Assembly: GCF_021495345.1 (NCBI RefSeq)
Contig: NZ_CP099397.1
Location: 2,666,001 to 2,730,000, forward strand
Direction: 5' to 3'
DNA length: 64,000 bases
From: Pseudomonas hydrolytica
Lineage (GTDB): Bacteria; Pseudomonadota; Gammaproteobacteria; Pseudomonadales; Pseudomonadaceae
In this document: positions 44,846-58,044 of the stretch, piece by piece
How positions within the stretch are numbered: position 1 is the stretch's first letter
How the letters are laid out: every line of letters begins with the position of its first letter
The notes under the pieces: generated by a model
Told to the model about the DNA's origin: nothing
Seen by the model: only the letters and a program-made list of their open reading frames with translations
The model's database searches: none
Made by a program: the position numbers and the translations under genes

Positions 44846-44873
44846 ATGGGGGTAGCTCCCGTAAAAAACAAGC
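44846..44873 (-). promoter_or_regulatory. Predicted sigma-32 heat-shock promoter of lon
   Basis: On the minus strand GCTTGTT (from 44873) is followed after 14 bases by CCCCCATCT (-10 core 44852-44846). This resembles the RpoH consensus CTTGAA-N13/14-CCCCATNT. It lies 60 bases upstream of the lon ATG. Confidence 0.65.
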
Positions 44874-44890
44874 GCAATGTCCAGAAAAGC

Positions 44891-44913
44891 GAAGGGGCCC
44901 ATAGGGCCCCTTC
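44891..44913 (-). terminator. Terminator of clpX
   Basis: GAAGGGGCCC (44891-44900) pairs perfectly with GGGCCCCTTC (44904-44913) around a three-base loop. On the minus strand GCTTTTCT follows. Confidence 0.8.
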
Positions 44914-44933
44914 TTTGCACCGTGTAACAGCTT

Positions 44934-46214
44934 CTACGCGTCTGGCGCGGCCTTGGCCTGAGGCTCGCTGTTCTCGTAGATCAGCAGCGGCTTGGAGGAA
45001 CCGTCGATGACGCTCTCGTCGATCACCACCTTGCTCACGTCCTGCTGGGACGGGATCTCGTACATGGTATCGAGCAGGATGCCTTCGAGGATCGAACGCA
45101 GGCCGCGGGCCCCGGTCTTGCGCTCCAGCGCCCTCTGCGCAACGGACTTCAGCGCATCGGAGCGGAACTCCAGGTCGACGCCTTCCATCTCGAAGAGCTT
45201 GGCGTACTGCTTGGTCAGCGCGTTCTTAGGCTCGGTCAGGATCTGCACCAGAGCCGCTTCGTCCAGCTCCTCCAGGGTCGCGATGACCGGCAGACGACCG
45301 ACGAACTCGGGAATCAAACCGAACTTGACCAGATCGTCCGGCTCGACCTCACGCAGGGACTCGCCGATCTTCTTGCCTTCCTGCTTGCTGCGCACTTCCG
45401 CACCGAAGCCGATGCCGCCCTTGGTGGAGCGAGCCTGGATAACCTTCTCCAGGCCGGCGAACGCGCCGCCACAGATGAACAGGATGTTGCGCGTATCGAC
45501 CTGCAGGAACTCCTGCTGCGGATGCTTGCGCCCGCCCTGCGGCGGAACCGAGGCTACCGTACCCTCGATCAGCTTGAGCAGCGCCTGCTGCACGCCCTCG
45601 CCCGACACGTCACGGGTGATGGACGGGTTGTCCGACTTGCGCGAGATCTTGTCGATTTCGTCGATGTACACGATGCCCATCTGGGCCTTCTCGACATCGT
45701 AGTCGCACTTCTGCAACAGCTTTTGAATGATGTTCTCGACGTCCTCACCCACGTAACCGGCCTCGGTCAGGGTGGTGGCGTCGGCGATGGTGAACGGCAC
45801 GTTGAGCAGGCGCGCCAGCGTTTCGGCCAGCAGTGTCTTGCCCGACCCCGTAGGACCGATCAGCAGAATATTGCTCTTGCCCAGTTCGACATCGTCTTTC
45901 TTGTCGCGCTGGTTGAGACGTTTGTAGTGGTTGTACACCGCTACCGAAAGCACCTTTTTAGCGCGTTCCTGACCGATCACATATTGATCGAGGATCGCGC
46001 TGATTTCCTTGGGTGCCGGGAGTTTGTGCGCGCTGCTCTCGGCCTGGGCTTCCTGCACCTCCTCGCGGATGATGTCATTGCACAGGTCGACGCATTCGTC
46101 GCAGATGAAGACGGAAGGACCGGCGATCAACTTGCGCACTTCGTGCTGGCTTTTGCCGCAGAAGGAGCAATAAAGCAGTTTGCCGTTGTCCTCACCGTTA
46201 CGTGTATCAGTCAT
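44934..46214 (-). CDS. clpX: ClpXP unfoldase subunit ClpX
   Basis: The 426-residue AAA+ unfoldase recognises tagged substrates and feeds them to ClpP. An N-terminal four-cysteine zinc domain (CSFC...CDEC, about residues 16-41) precedes Walker A GPTGSGKT (near 120), Walker B VYIDEIDK, the pore loop GYVGEDV and the IGF loop IGFGAEV that docks on ClpP. The ATG at 46214 is chosen to begin [16 protein letters not shown]. It lies 107 bases downstream of clpP on the same strand. Confidence 0.97.
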   Translation of the reverse strand: MTDTRNGEDNGKLLYCSFCGKSQHEVRKLIAGPSVFICDECVDLCNDIIREEVQEAQAESSAHKLPAPKEISAILDQYVIGQERAKKVLSVAVYNHYKRLNQRDKKDDVELGKSNILLIGPTGSGKTLLAETLARLLNVPFTIADATTLTEAGYVGEDVENIIQKLLQKCDYDVEKAQMGIVYIDEIDKISRKSDNPSITRDVSGEGVQQALLKLIEGTVASVPPQGGRKHPQQEFLQVDTRNILFICGGAFAGLEKVIQARSTKGGIGFGAEVRSKQEGKKIGESLREVEPDDLVKFGLIPEFVGRLPVIATLEELDEAALVQILTEPKNALTKQYAKLFEMEGVDLEFRSDALKSVAQRALERKTGARGLRSILEGILLDTMYEIPSQQDVSKVVIDESVIDGSSKPLLIYENSEPQAKAAPDA

Positions 46215-46260
46215 TCGATCAATCCAATACGGTAGGCTTGCAACACAAGATGAAGGCAAA

Positions 46261-46308
46261 TGCGGGCATTTTCAAGGGCGACGGACGCGCCGATGCACAA
46301 TGCCCGCA
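46261..46308 (-). other. Long-arm inverted repeat between clpP and clpX
   Basis: TGCGGGCATT (46261-46270) and AATGCCCGCA (46299-46308) are perfect complements enclosing 28 bases. It could act as an attenuator or mRNA-stability element between clpP and clpX. No strong T tract follows on the minus strand. Confidence 0.45.
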
Positions 46309-46321
46309 GCCGGAACCTCAT

Positions 46322-46963
46322 CTACACCGGCATTTGACGCTTTTCGTGAACGGCATCGACGATGCCGTACTCCACGGCGCGTGGAGCGCTCATGAAATTG
46401 TCGCGGTTGGTGTCGCGCTCGATGGTTTCCAGGCTCTGACCGGTGTGATGGGCCAGCAGTTCGTTCAGACGCTCACGAATGAAGAGAATTTCCTTGGCAT
46501 GGATCTCGATATCCGAGGCTTGGCCCTGGAAGCCACCCAGCGGCTGGTGAATCATCACGCGCGAGTTCGGCAGGCAGAAGCGCTTGCCCTTGGCCCCACC
46601 GGCCAGCAGGAAGGCACCCATGCTGCAGGCCTGACCGATGCAGGTGGTGGACACGTCTGCCTTGATGAACTGCATGGTGTCGTAGATCGCCATGCCGGCG
46701 GTCACCGAGCCACCTGGTGAGTTGATGTACAGGTGAATGTCCTTGTCCGGGTTTTCTGCCTCCAGAAACAGCAACTGGGCGCAGATCAGGTTGGCCATGT
46801 AGTCCTCGACCTGGCCGACCAGGAAAATCACGCGCTCCTTGAGCAGGCGCGAGTAGATGTCGTAGGCACGCTCGCCACGAGCGGACTGCTCGATGACCAT
46901 CGGCACCAGGCCGCCAGCGGCCTGGATTTCAGGCATGTTTTGCATAAAAGGATTGCGGGACAT
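46322..46963 (-). CDS. clpP: ClpP protease proteolytic subunit
   Basis: The 213-residue serine peptidase forms the 14-mer chamber used with ClpX or ClpA. The catalytic triad is visible: Ser114 in GQACSMGAF, His in MIHQPLGG, and Asp in ERDTNRD. The N-terminus ([26 protein letters not shown]) includes a propeptide. It lies between tig and clpX, the conserved order. Confidence 0.97.
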   Translation of the reverse strand: MSRNPFMQNMPEIQAAGGLVPMVIEQSARGERAYDIYSRLLKERVIFLVGQVEDYMANLICAQLLFLEAENPDKDIHLYINSPGGSVTAGMAIYDTMQFIKADVSTTCIGQACSMGAFLLAGGAKGKRFCLPNSRVMIHQPLGGFQGQASDIEIHAKEILFIRERLNELLAHHTGQSLETIERDTNRDNFMSAPRAVEYGIVDAVHEKRQMPV

Positions 46964-47002
46964 GTCTTGCGCTCACTCCCTAATAGTCATGTCTCAAATA
47001 CG

Positions 47003-47030
47003 CATAAGCCAGCACTGAGGCTGGCTTATG
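47003..47030 (-). terminator. Terminator-like hairpin between tig and clpP
   Basis: CATAAGCCAGC (47003-47013) pairs with GCTGGCTTATG (47020-47030). The following bases on the minus strand (CGTATTT) have only a short T tract, so it may be partial. Confidence 0.6.
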
Positions 47031-47057
47031 GTGGTGTACTCGAACGAGGTTACGAGA

Positions 47058-48368
47058 TCAGTCGGCTTTCGGGGCTTCCGCCGGCTTGACTGCGTCTTCG
47101 TAGGAGACCGCTTTATCGGTCACGTTGGCCTTCTGCAGAACAGTATCTACAACTTGCTCTTCCAGTACAACCGAACGCACTTCGTTCATCTGCTGGTCGT
47201 TCTTGTAGTACCAGGCCACAACCTGCTCGGGCTCCTGATAAGCCGAAGCCATTTCTTCGATCAGCTCACGCACGCGGGCTTCGTCAGGCTTCAGATCGAA
47301 CTGCTTGACCACCTCGGCGACGATCAGACCCAGCACCACGCGACGCTTGGCCTGCTCTTCGAACAGCTCGGCCGGCAGCTGGTCAGGCTTGATGTTGCCG
47401 CCGAACTGCTGAACGGCCTGCACGCGCAGACGGTTCACTTCGTTGCCGATCAGCGCCTTCGGCACTTCGACCGGGTTGGCAGCCAGCAGGCCGTCCATTA
47501 CCTGGTTCTTCACCTTGGACTTGATGGCCTGGCGCAGTTCGCGCTCCATGTTCTTGCGAACTTCGGCGCGGAAACCTTCCAGACCGCCTTCCTTGATGCC
47601 GAACAGGGCGAAGAACTCGTCGTTCAGCTCAGGCAGTTGCGGCGCGGAAACGCTGTTCACGGTAACGGTGAACTCGGCGGTCTTGCCGGCCAGGTCGAGG
47701 TTCTGATAGTCCTCGGGGAAGGTCGGGTTGATCACGCGCTCTTCACCGGCCTTGACGCCGACCAGGGCATCTTCGAAGCCCGGGATCATGCGGCCGGAGC
47801 CCAGCACCAGCTGGGTACCCTTGGCGCTGCCGCCAGCGAAGGCTTCGCCGTCGATCTTGCCGACGAAATCGATGTTCAGCTGATCGCCGTTCTCGGCAGC
47901 ACGCTCGACAGCTTCGAAACGGGTGTTCTGCTTGCGCAGGATGTCGAGCATGTTGTCGACGTCGCTGTCGGCCACGTCAGCCTGCAGGCGCTCGATGGCG
48001 ATGGAGTCGAAGCCGGTGACTTCGAACTCGGGGAAGACTTCGAAAGTGGCGACGTATTCCAGGTCCTTGCCCTTTTCGAAGGACTTCGGCTCGACAGCCG
48101 GGGCACCGGCCGGGTTCAGCTTCTGCTCGACCACGGCTTCGTAGAAGGTAGCCTGGATCAGGTCGCCCAGCGCTTCCTGACGAGCAGCGTCTTCGTAACG
48201 CTGACGGATAACGCTCATCGGCACCTTGCCAGGACGGAAGCCAGGGACCTTGGCACGACGGGCAGTCTGTTGCAGACGCTTGTTGACTTCGGTCTCGATG
48301 CGCTCGACGGGGACGCCGACGGTCATGCGGCGCTCAAGAGCAGAAGTGCTTTCAACAGAAACTTGCAT
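47058..48368 (-). CDS. tig: Trigger factor, ribosome-associated chaperone and prolyl isomerase
   Basis: The 436-residue protein has an N-terminal ribosome-binding domain with the GFRPGKVP signature (residues about 43-50), a central FKBP-type isomerase domain (about 160-245), and a helical C-terminal chaperone domain. It folds nascent chains at the ribosome exit. The ATG at 48368 follows AGGAA by 6 bases. It is the first gene of the tig-clpP-clpX-lon block. Confidence 0.96.
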   Translation of the reverse strand: MQVSVESTSALERRMTVGVPVERIETEVNKRLQQTARRAKVPGFRPGKVPMSVIRQRYEDAARQEALGDLIQATFYEAVVEQKLNPAGAPAVEPKSFEKGKDLEYVATFEVFPEFEVTGFDSIAIERLQADVADSDVDNMLDILRKQNTRFEAVERAAENGDQLNIDFVGKIDGEAFAGGSAKGTQLVLGSGRMIPGFEDALVGVKAGEERVINPTFPEDYQNLDLAGKTAEFTVTVNSVSAPQLPELNDEFFALFGIKEGGLEGFRAEVRKNMERELRQAIKSKVKNQVMDGLLAANPVEVPKALIGNEVNRLRVQAVQQFGGNIKPDQLPAELFEEQAKRRVVLGLIVAEVVKQFDLKPDEARVRELIEEMASAYQEPEQVVAWYYKNDQQMNEVRSVVLEEQVVDTVLQKANVTDKAVSYEDAVKPAEAPKAD

Positions 48369-48428
48369 GGATATTCCTCGTTGCACAGACATAAGCCGGC
48401 TCGAACCGGCCCCGAATCAAGGGCATGC

Positions 48429-48457
48429 ATTCTAGAGGGTCGATATGAAGAAGTCAC
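48429..48457 (-). promoter_or_regulatory. Predicted sigma-70 promoter of tig
   Basis: On the minus strand GTGACT (48457-48452), 17 bases, TAGAAT (48434-48429). It lies 61 bases upstream of the tig ATG and after tRNA-Leu. A GCCGGCTCGAACCGGC palindrome (48394-48409) lies in the leader. Confidence 0.6.
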
Positions 48458-48494
48458 CCTAGAAGCAGGCGGCAATCGGGAGGGTTTTGTAAGA

Positions 48495-48579
48495 TGGTGC
48501 GGACGGAGAGACTCGAACTCTCACACCTTGCGGCGCCAGAACCTAAATCTGGTGTGTCTACCAATTTCACCACGTCCGC
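48495..48579 (-). tRNA. tRNA-Leu (anticodon UAG)
   Basis: An 85-base cloverleaf with a class II long variable arm. The acceptor GCGGACG pairs with CGTCCGC and CCA is encoded. The anticodon loop TTTAGGT gives UAG, reading CUN leucine codons. A terminator-like hairpin lies between it and tRNA-His upstream. Confidence 0.95.
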
Positions 48580-48596
48580 GTGGTTTGAAGCTTAAA

Positions 48597-48627
48597 ACAA
48601 AAACGCCAGGCTTTGGGCCTGGCGTTC
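48597..48627 (-). terminator. Terminator between tRNA-His and tRNA-Leu
   Basis: AACGCCAGGC and GCCTGGCGTT (within 48602-48627) pair. On the minus strand the stem is followed by TTTTTGTTTT. It would end the Arg-His transcript before tRNA-Leu or give partial read-through. Confidence 0.75.
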
Positions 48628-48634
48628 TGGAATA

Positions 48635-48711
48635 TGGGGTGGACGATGGGAATCGAACCCACGACACCAGGAGCCACAATCCTGTGCTCTACCAACTGAG
48701 CTACGCCCACC
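48635..48711 (-). tRNA. tRNA-His (anticodon GUG)
   Basis: A 77-base cloverleaf with the extra G(-1) opposite C73, the histidine identity pair, and an encoded CCA. Anticodon loop TTGTGGC gives GUG. The acceptor stem has one G-U pair. Confidence 0.96.
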
Positions 48712-48748
48712 ATATTGCATTGCTTACTCAAATTGCCTGACCGCCAAA

Positions 48749-48825
48749 TGGCGCACCCGGCAGGACTCGAACCTGCGACCATCCGCTTAGAAGGCGGATG
48801 CTCTATCCAGCTGAGCTACGGGCGC
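48749..48825 (-). tRNA. tRNA-Arg (anticodon UCU)
   Basis: A 77-base cloverleaf with acceptor GCGCCCG/CGGGTGC (one G-U pair) and encoded CCA. Anticodon loop CTTCTAA gives UCU, reading AGA/AGG. It is the promoter-proximal tRNA of the cluster. Confidence 0.95.
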
Positions 48826-48934
48826 TTATCCATCCGCTAGTGCAGACTTACAAGCTTTCGACTTGAACCTTGCCACGAGGGCTTGACTCTTGCCGTCTCA
48901 CCCAGCGAGTGGCTGTTCCTGAGAAGCGGGGCGA

Positions 48935-48963
48935 ATGTTATAGACGCCCCCCAACCCCGTCAA
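48935..48963 (-). promoter_or_regulatory. tRNA cluster promoter with GC-rich discriminator
   Basis: On the minus strand TTGACG (48963-48958), 17 bases, TAACAT (48940-48935), then TCGCCCCGC. A GC-rich discriminator is the mark of stringently controlled stable-RNA promoters. It lies 110 bases before tRNA-Arg. The stretch 48826-49094 holds nothing else clear. Confidence 0.65.
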
Positions 48964-49094
48964 CAGAAATTTTCAAAAAAGTTCAGCGATATAAAGGAGT
49001 TACGCGAAATCGACGGCAGGCGCCTTTGCCCAAGTGAGCGCCCATGCGAGAATGCGCGTCCTTTTTTCATCCTTATTAATGGTTAACCAGCGCA

Positions 49095-49949
49095 ATGACC
49101 GCACAACTGATCGACGGCAAGGCGATCGCCGCCAGCCTCCGCCAGCAGATTGCCCAACGTGTCGCCGAACGCCGCCAGCAAGGCCTTCGTGCGCCAGGCC
49201 TGGCCGTAATCCTGGTCGGTACCGATCCCGCCTCCCAGGTCTATGTGTCACATAAACGCAAGGATTGCGAAGAAGTCGGCTTCCTCTCCCGCGCCTACGA
49301 CCTGCCGGCCGAGACCAGCCAGGCCGATCTGCTCGCCTTGATCGACGAGCTCAACGAAGACCCGACCATCGACGGCATCCTGGTGCAGCTGCCGCTGCCC
49401 GAGCATCTGGACTCCTCCCTGCTGCTCGAGCGCATCCGTCCGGATAAAGATGTGGACGGCTTCCACCCCTACAACATCGGCCGCCTGGCCCAGCGCATGC
49501 CGCTGCTGCGCCCGTGCACGCCGAAGGGCATCATGACCCTGCTGGAAAGCACCGGCGCCGACCTGTACGGCATGCATGCCGTAGTCGTGGGCGCCTCCAA
49601 TATCGTCGGCCGGCCGATGGCCATGGAGCTGCTGCTGGCCGGCTGCACCGTGACCGTCACCCACCGCTTCACCAAGGATCTGGCGGGCCATGTCGGCCAG
49701 GCCGACATCGTCGTGGTCGCGGCCGGCAAGCCGGGCCTGGTCAAGGGCGAGTGGATCAAGGAAGGCGCCATCGTCATCGACGTCGGCATCAACCGCCAGG
49801 AAGACGGCAAGCTGGTCGGCGACGTGGTTTACGAGACCGCCCTGCCCCGCGCCGGCTGGATCACCCCGGTGCCGGGCGGCGTCGGCCCGATGACCCGCGC
49901 AGGCCTGCTGGAAAACACCCTGCACGCAGCCGAACACCTGCATAAATAA
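49095..49949 (+). CDS. folD: Bifunctional methylene-THF dehydrogenase/methenyl-THF cyclohydrolase FolD
   Basis: FolD interconverts 5,10-methylene- and 10-formyl-tetrahydrofolate with NADP. The 284-residue protein has the catalytic lysine region [14 protein letters not shown] (Lys near residue 55), [12 protein letters not shown], and the NADP-binding [15 protein letters not shown]. The final [16 protein letters not shown] is complete. It is convergent with the glycerol transporter operon. Confidence 0.96.
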   Translation: MTAQLIDGKAIAASLRQQIAQRVAERRQQGLRAPGLAVILVGTDPASQVYVSHKRKDCEEVGFLSRAYDLPAETSQADLLALIDELNEDPTIDGILVQLPLPEHLDSSLLLERIRPDKDVDGFHPYNIGRLAQRMPLLRPCTPKGIMTLLESTGADLYGMHAVVVGASNIVGRPMAMELLLAGCTVTVTHRFTKDLAGHVGQADIVVVAAGKPGLVKGEWIKEGAIVIDVGINRQEDGKLVGDVVYETALPRAGWITPVPGGVGPMTRAGLLENTLHAAEHLHK

Positions 49950-49961
49950 GCAGCGCTGCAC

Positions 49962-49997
49962 AACGAACAACGGCACCCGAGGGTGCCGTTGTCGTTT
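49962..49997 (+). terminator. Terminator after folD
   Basis: ACAACGGCACCC (49967-49978) pairs with GGGTGCCGTTGT (49981-49992), followed by CGTTT. It may also slow transcription from the opposite operon. Confidence 0.8.
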
Positions 49998-50009
49998 CTG
50001 CCGTAGCGA

Positions 50010-51752
50010 TCAGTTGCGCGCCTGCTCCCAAGACTTGAGCAGCTCGTCGTAGGCGATGGTTTCGCCCTGCGGCTTCTCGTTCTCCAGCTTGGGCTTGGGC
50101 GCACCGGGCTGATCGAACCAGTACTGCGGATCCCGCGGCTCGTTCAGCTTCGGCCCGCACTCACCTAGCACACCGGAGCGCTCCAGACGACCGAGCATGG
50201 TGTCTTGCGCTGCGGCCAGGCCATCGAGCGCCTGTTGCGGGGTCTTGTCGCCACTGGCGGCCTCGGCGATGAACTGCCACCACAGCTGGGCCAGACGCGG
50301 ATAATCCGGCACGTTGGTACCGGTTGGCGTCCACTGCACGCGGGCCGGGCTGCGGTAGAACTCCACCAGCCCGCCGAGCTTGGGTGCGGCGTCGGTCATG
50401 GCCTGGGAGTTGATGTCCGACTCGCGGATCGGCGTCAGGCCGACCAGGGTCTTCTTCAGCGACACGGTCTTGGAAGTGACGAACTGCGCATAGAGCCAGG
50501 CAGCCAGGCGCTGCTTCTCCGGGGTGGACTTGAGGAAGGTCCAGGAACCGGCATCCTGATATCCGAGCTTCATGCCCTCCTCCCAGTACGGCCCTTTCGG
50601 CGACGGCGCCATACGCCATTTCGGCGTGCCGTCCTCGTTGACCACCGGCAGGCCCGGCTTGGTCATGTCGGCGGTAAAGGCGGTATACCAGAAGATCTGC
50701 TGGGCGATGGCACCCTGCGCCGGCACCGGGCCCGCCTCGGAGAAGGTCATGCCCTGGGCCTCACGCGGTGCGTACTGGCGCATCCAGTCGACGTATTTCT
50801 GCGTCGCGAACACCGCCGCCGGACCGTTGGTGTCGCCGCCGCGGGCAACGCTGGAACCCACCGGCCGGCAGCCGTCGACGCGAATGCCCCACTCGTCTAC
50901 CGGCAACCCGTTTGGCAGGCCCTTGTCGCCGCCACCGGCCATGGAAAACCAGGCGTCGGTGAAGCGCCAGCCCAGCGACGGGTCCTTCTTGCCGTAGTCC
51001 ATGTGGCCGTAGACGCGCTGACCGTCGATTTCCTTGACGTGCACCGAGAAGAACTCGGCGATGTCCTCATAGGCCGACCAGTTGACCGGTACGCCCAGTT
51101 CGTAGCCGTAGATTTCCTTGAACTTGGCTTTCAGCTCCGGGCGCTCGAACCAGTCGGCGCGGAACCAGTAGAGGTTGGCGAACTGCTGGTCGGGCAGCTG
51201 ATAGAGCTTGCCGTCCGGCCCGGTGGTGAAGGACAGACCGATGAAGTCCTCGAGATCCAGGGTCGGTGAAGTGAAGTCCTTGGCCTCGCCCTCGATCATG
51301 TCGCTGATCGCCACCGCCTTGCCGTAACGCGCGTGGGTGCCGATCAGGTCGGAGTCGTTGACCCAGCCGTCGTAGATGTTCTTGTCCGACTGCATCTGCG
51401 TCTGCAGCTTCTCGACCACATCGCCTTCCTGCAGCAGGTCGTGCTTGAGCTTGATCCCGGTGATCTCGCTGAACGCCTTGGCCAGCACCTTGGACTCGTA
51501 CTCGTGGGTGGTGATGGTTTCCGACACCACGCTGATGTTCATGCCGCGAAACGGCTCGGCGGCCTTGATGAACCATTTCAGCTCTTCGAGCTGCTGCTCG
51601 GGCGTCAGGGTCGAGGGGTTGAACTCCTCGGCGATCCATTTCTTCGCGGCCTCTTCATAGGCATCCGCCCAGGCCGCACCGCTCAAACCGGACAACGCCA
51701 GCAAGGCGGCCAACGCCATGCTATGTCGGGTCTTGTTGTTATTGTCGAACAT
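50010..51752 (-). CDS. glpV: Glycerol ABC transporter substrate-binding protein (GlpV type)
   Basis: The 580-residue periplasmic protein has a signal peptide (RHSMALAALLALSGLSGAAWA) and an SBP_bac_1 sugar-binding fold. Length and the five accompanying genes match rhizobial GlpSTPQUV, which imports glycerol. The names are those of the rhizobial system, not the E. coli glp genes. The ATG at 51752 has GGAGG upstream, within the codons after the ATG at 51764. It is the last gene of a six-gene operon; glycerol as substrate is inferred from the whole set. Confidence 0.85.
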   Translation of the reverse strand: MFDNNNKTRHSMALAALLALSGLSGAAWADAYEEAAKKWIAEEFNPSTLTPEQQLEELKWFIKAAEPFRGMNISVVSETITTHEYESKVLAKAFSEITGIKLKHDLLQEGDVVEKLQTQMQSDKNIYDGWVNDSDLIGTHARYGKAVAISDMIEGEAKDFTSPTLDLEDFIGLSFTTGPDGKLYQLPDQQFANLYWFRADWFERPELKAKFKEIYGYELGVPVNWSAYEDIAEFFSVHVKEIDGQRVYGHMDYGKKDPSLGWRFTDAWFSMAGGGDKGLPNGLPVDEWGIRVDGCRPVGSSVARGGDTNGPAAVFATQKYVDWMRQYAPREAQGMTFSEAGPVPAQGAIAQQIFWYTAFTADMTKPGLPVVNEDGTPKWRMAPSPKGPYWEEGMKLGYQDAGSWTFLKSTPEKQRLAAWLYAQFVTSKTVSLKKTLVGLTPIRESDINSQAMTDAAPKLGGLVEFYRSPARVQWTPTGTNVPDYPRLAQLWWQFIAEAASGDKTPQQALDGLAAAQDTMLGRLERSGVLGECGPKLNEPRDPQYWFDQPGAPKPKLENEKPQGETIAYDELLKSWEQARN

Positions 51753-51803
51753 AGAGACCTCCATCTCAGGATTTGGGGAGAGGCATACCGGCGGCAGCCC
51801 GGC

Positions 51804-52076
51804 TCAGCCCCAGCGCATGACTGCGCACAACCACAACAGCGATAGCAGCGAGGCTATCCACACGCTCCAGTCGGTCACGCCTATCACCAGCAGGTGCAGG
51901 TAGGCGCCGCCGAGCAGACCGATGAACAACCGATCACCCCGGGTGGTGGTGATCGGCAGAAAACCCTTGCGCTCGACGCACGGCCAGCGCAGCTCGACCA
52001 GCGTCATGCCGGCCAGCAGCACGGCGATGCCGGCGAAGAACAGCGCGGTCGGTAGAGTCCAGGCCATCCAGCTCAT
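51804..52076 (-). CDS. glpU: Small membrane protein GlpU (DUF2160)
   Basis: The 90-residue protein has two or three hydrophobic helices (ALFFAGIAVLLAGMTLVEL, LFIGLLGGAYLHLLVIGV, WIASLLSLLWLCAVM) with a basic cytoplasmic loop. DUF2160 proteins occur in the GlpSTPQUV operon between permease and binding protein. Their role is unknown; an accessory subunit or assembly factor is possible. It is 12 bases downstream of the second permease gene. Confidence 0.82.
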   Translation of the reverse strand: MSWMAWTLPTALFFAGIAVLLAGMTLVELRWPCVERKGFLPITTTRGDRLFIGLLGGAYLHLLVIGVTDWSVWIASLLSLLWLCAVMRWG

Positions 52077-52088
52077 GACGAACCTCCC

Positions 52089-52889
<801 letters not shown>

Positions 52890-52897
52890 GGTCGGCC

Positions 52898-53757
<860 letters not shown>

Positions 53758-53761
<4 letters not shown>

Positions 53762-54854
53762 GGCGCCACCTCCACCAGGTAGTCGTCGGCATAGAGCATC
53801 AGCCACTGCGCCGGGAAGCTCAGGTAGACCTGCTCGCGCGGCACCGGCTGATCTTCCTGCAGGCGCGCCTTGAGCACCTGACCGTCGAGGTCGAAGGTGA
53901 GGATCTTGTAGGTGCCGAGGTCCTCGACATGCAGCACGCGGGCGCACAGCGCGTCTTCATAGGCGCCGTCCCAGATGTGCACGAACTCGGGACGAATGCC
54001 CGCCTGCAGGCGCTTGCCGTCCAGTTCGGCGAGGCGCTGGTTGAGCGCGTCGGACAGCGGCAGGACCGTGCCGGCGAACCGCACCCCGCCCTCGCAGCGC
54101 TGCACCTCGATCAGGTTCATGCCGGGGCTGCCAATGAAGTAGCCGACGAAGGTGTGCCCGGGGCGCTCGAACAGCTCGCGCGGCGTGCCGAACTGGACGA
54201 TCTGCCCGCCGTACATCACCGCGATCTTGTCGGCGAAGGTGGAAGCCTCCAGCTGATCGTGGGTGACGTAGACCATGGTGATATTGAACTGCTCGTGAAT
54301 CTGCTTGAGCTTGCGCCGCAGCTTCCACTTCAGATGCGGGTCGATCACCGTCAGCGGCTCATCGAAGAGAATCGCCGACACATCGTCGCGCACCAGGCCA
54401 CGGCCCATGGAGACCTTCTGCTTCTCGTCGGCGGTGAGGTTGCGCGCCTTCTTGTGCAGCAGCGGATGCAGCTCCAGCACCTCGGCGATCTCGTGCACCT
54501 TGCTCATCACCCGCGCTTCGTCCATGCCCTGGTTGCGCAGTGGGAAGGCCAGGTTGTCGAACACCGTCATGGTGTCGTAGACCACCGGGAACTGGAAAAC
54601 CTGGGCGATATTGCGCTGCTGCGGCGACAGCGTGTTGACCGCCTTGCCGTCGAACTGCACCTCGCCCTGCGACGGGCTGAGCAGACCGGAGATGATGTTG
54701 AGCAACGTCGACTTGCCGCAGCCCGAAGGTCCCAGCAGCGCATAGGCGCCGCCCTGCTGCCAGACGTGGTTCATCTCGCGAATCGCGTAGTCTTCCGGCG
54801 CTTTCGGCGTGCCGCTGTAGCTGTGCGCCAGGTTATGCAGACGAATCTCGGCCA

Positions 54855-54855
<1 letters not shown>
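53758..54855 (-). CDS. glpT: Glycerol ABC transporter ATPase, GlpT type, degenerate signature motif
   Basis: The 365-residue MalK-like ATPase has canonical Walker A GPSGCGKS (residues 42-49), Walker B ILFDEP and an intact H-loop VTHD. The signature LSGGQ is replaced by LTADEKQ. A C-terminal TOBE regulatory domain follows (about 235-365). It pairs with the GlpS ATPase upstream, whose degeneracies are complementary. The stop codon overlaps the permease start; its own start touches the glpS stop codon. Confidence 0.9.
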
Positions 54856-55949
<1,094 letters not shown>

Positions 55950-55995
55950 GGCCTGTCCTTTTTCTTGTCGTGCCATTCGGTTTCGAACACCTACA

Positions 55996-56011
55996 GCGAC
56001 AAGCGTGCCAG
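55996..56011 (-). promoter_or_regulatory. Sigma-54 (-24/-12) promoter of the glycerol transporter operon
   Basis: On the minus strand CTGGCACG (56011-56004), four bases, TCGC (55999-55996). This matches YTGGCACG-N4-TTGC with one mismatch and exact GG-GC spacing. Predicted transcription start is near 55985. The divergent gene encodes a sigma-54 activator. Confidence 0.88.
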
Positions 56012-56086
56012 ACCGCCGGAAATCGGAATATCCAACTGATATTCAAGAGAAAAAGCGCGAGATCGGGTTGCCTGGCGATGTTCGAC

Positions 56087-56156
56087 TGAACACTTTTGAA
56101 CAGTCAGATGTGAACAACTGAACAATTCGTTCGTTGACATTGAACAGTCATGAACG
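56087..56156. promoter_or_regulatory. Cluster of TGAACA repeats, probable upstream activating sequences
   Basis: TGAACA occurs at 56087, 56097, 56111, 56119 and 56141, with a variant TGAACG at 56151. TGAACAGTCA is repeated exactly at 56097 and 56141, 44 bases apart. The cluster lies 80-150 bases upstream of the -24 box, the usual place for enhancer sites, and ends about 50 bases before the activator gene. Confidence 0.65.
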
Positions 56157-56208
56157 AGACTGGACCAATCGCGACACAGATCGCGAACCGACAAGAAGAG
56201 ATCGCACC

Positions 56209-58033
<1,825 letters not shown>

Positions 58034-58044
<11 letters not shown>

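Noticed and set aside
56025..56045. Possible IHF site between the sigma-54 promoter and the TGAACA array
   Set aside because: TATCAGTTGGATA on the minus strand matches the first half of WATCAR-N4-TTR but not the TTR part; too weak to annotate.
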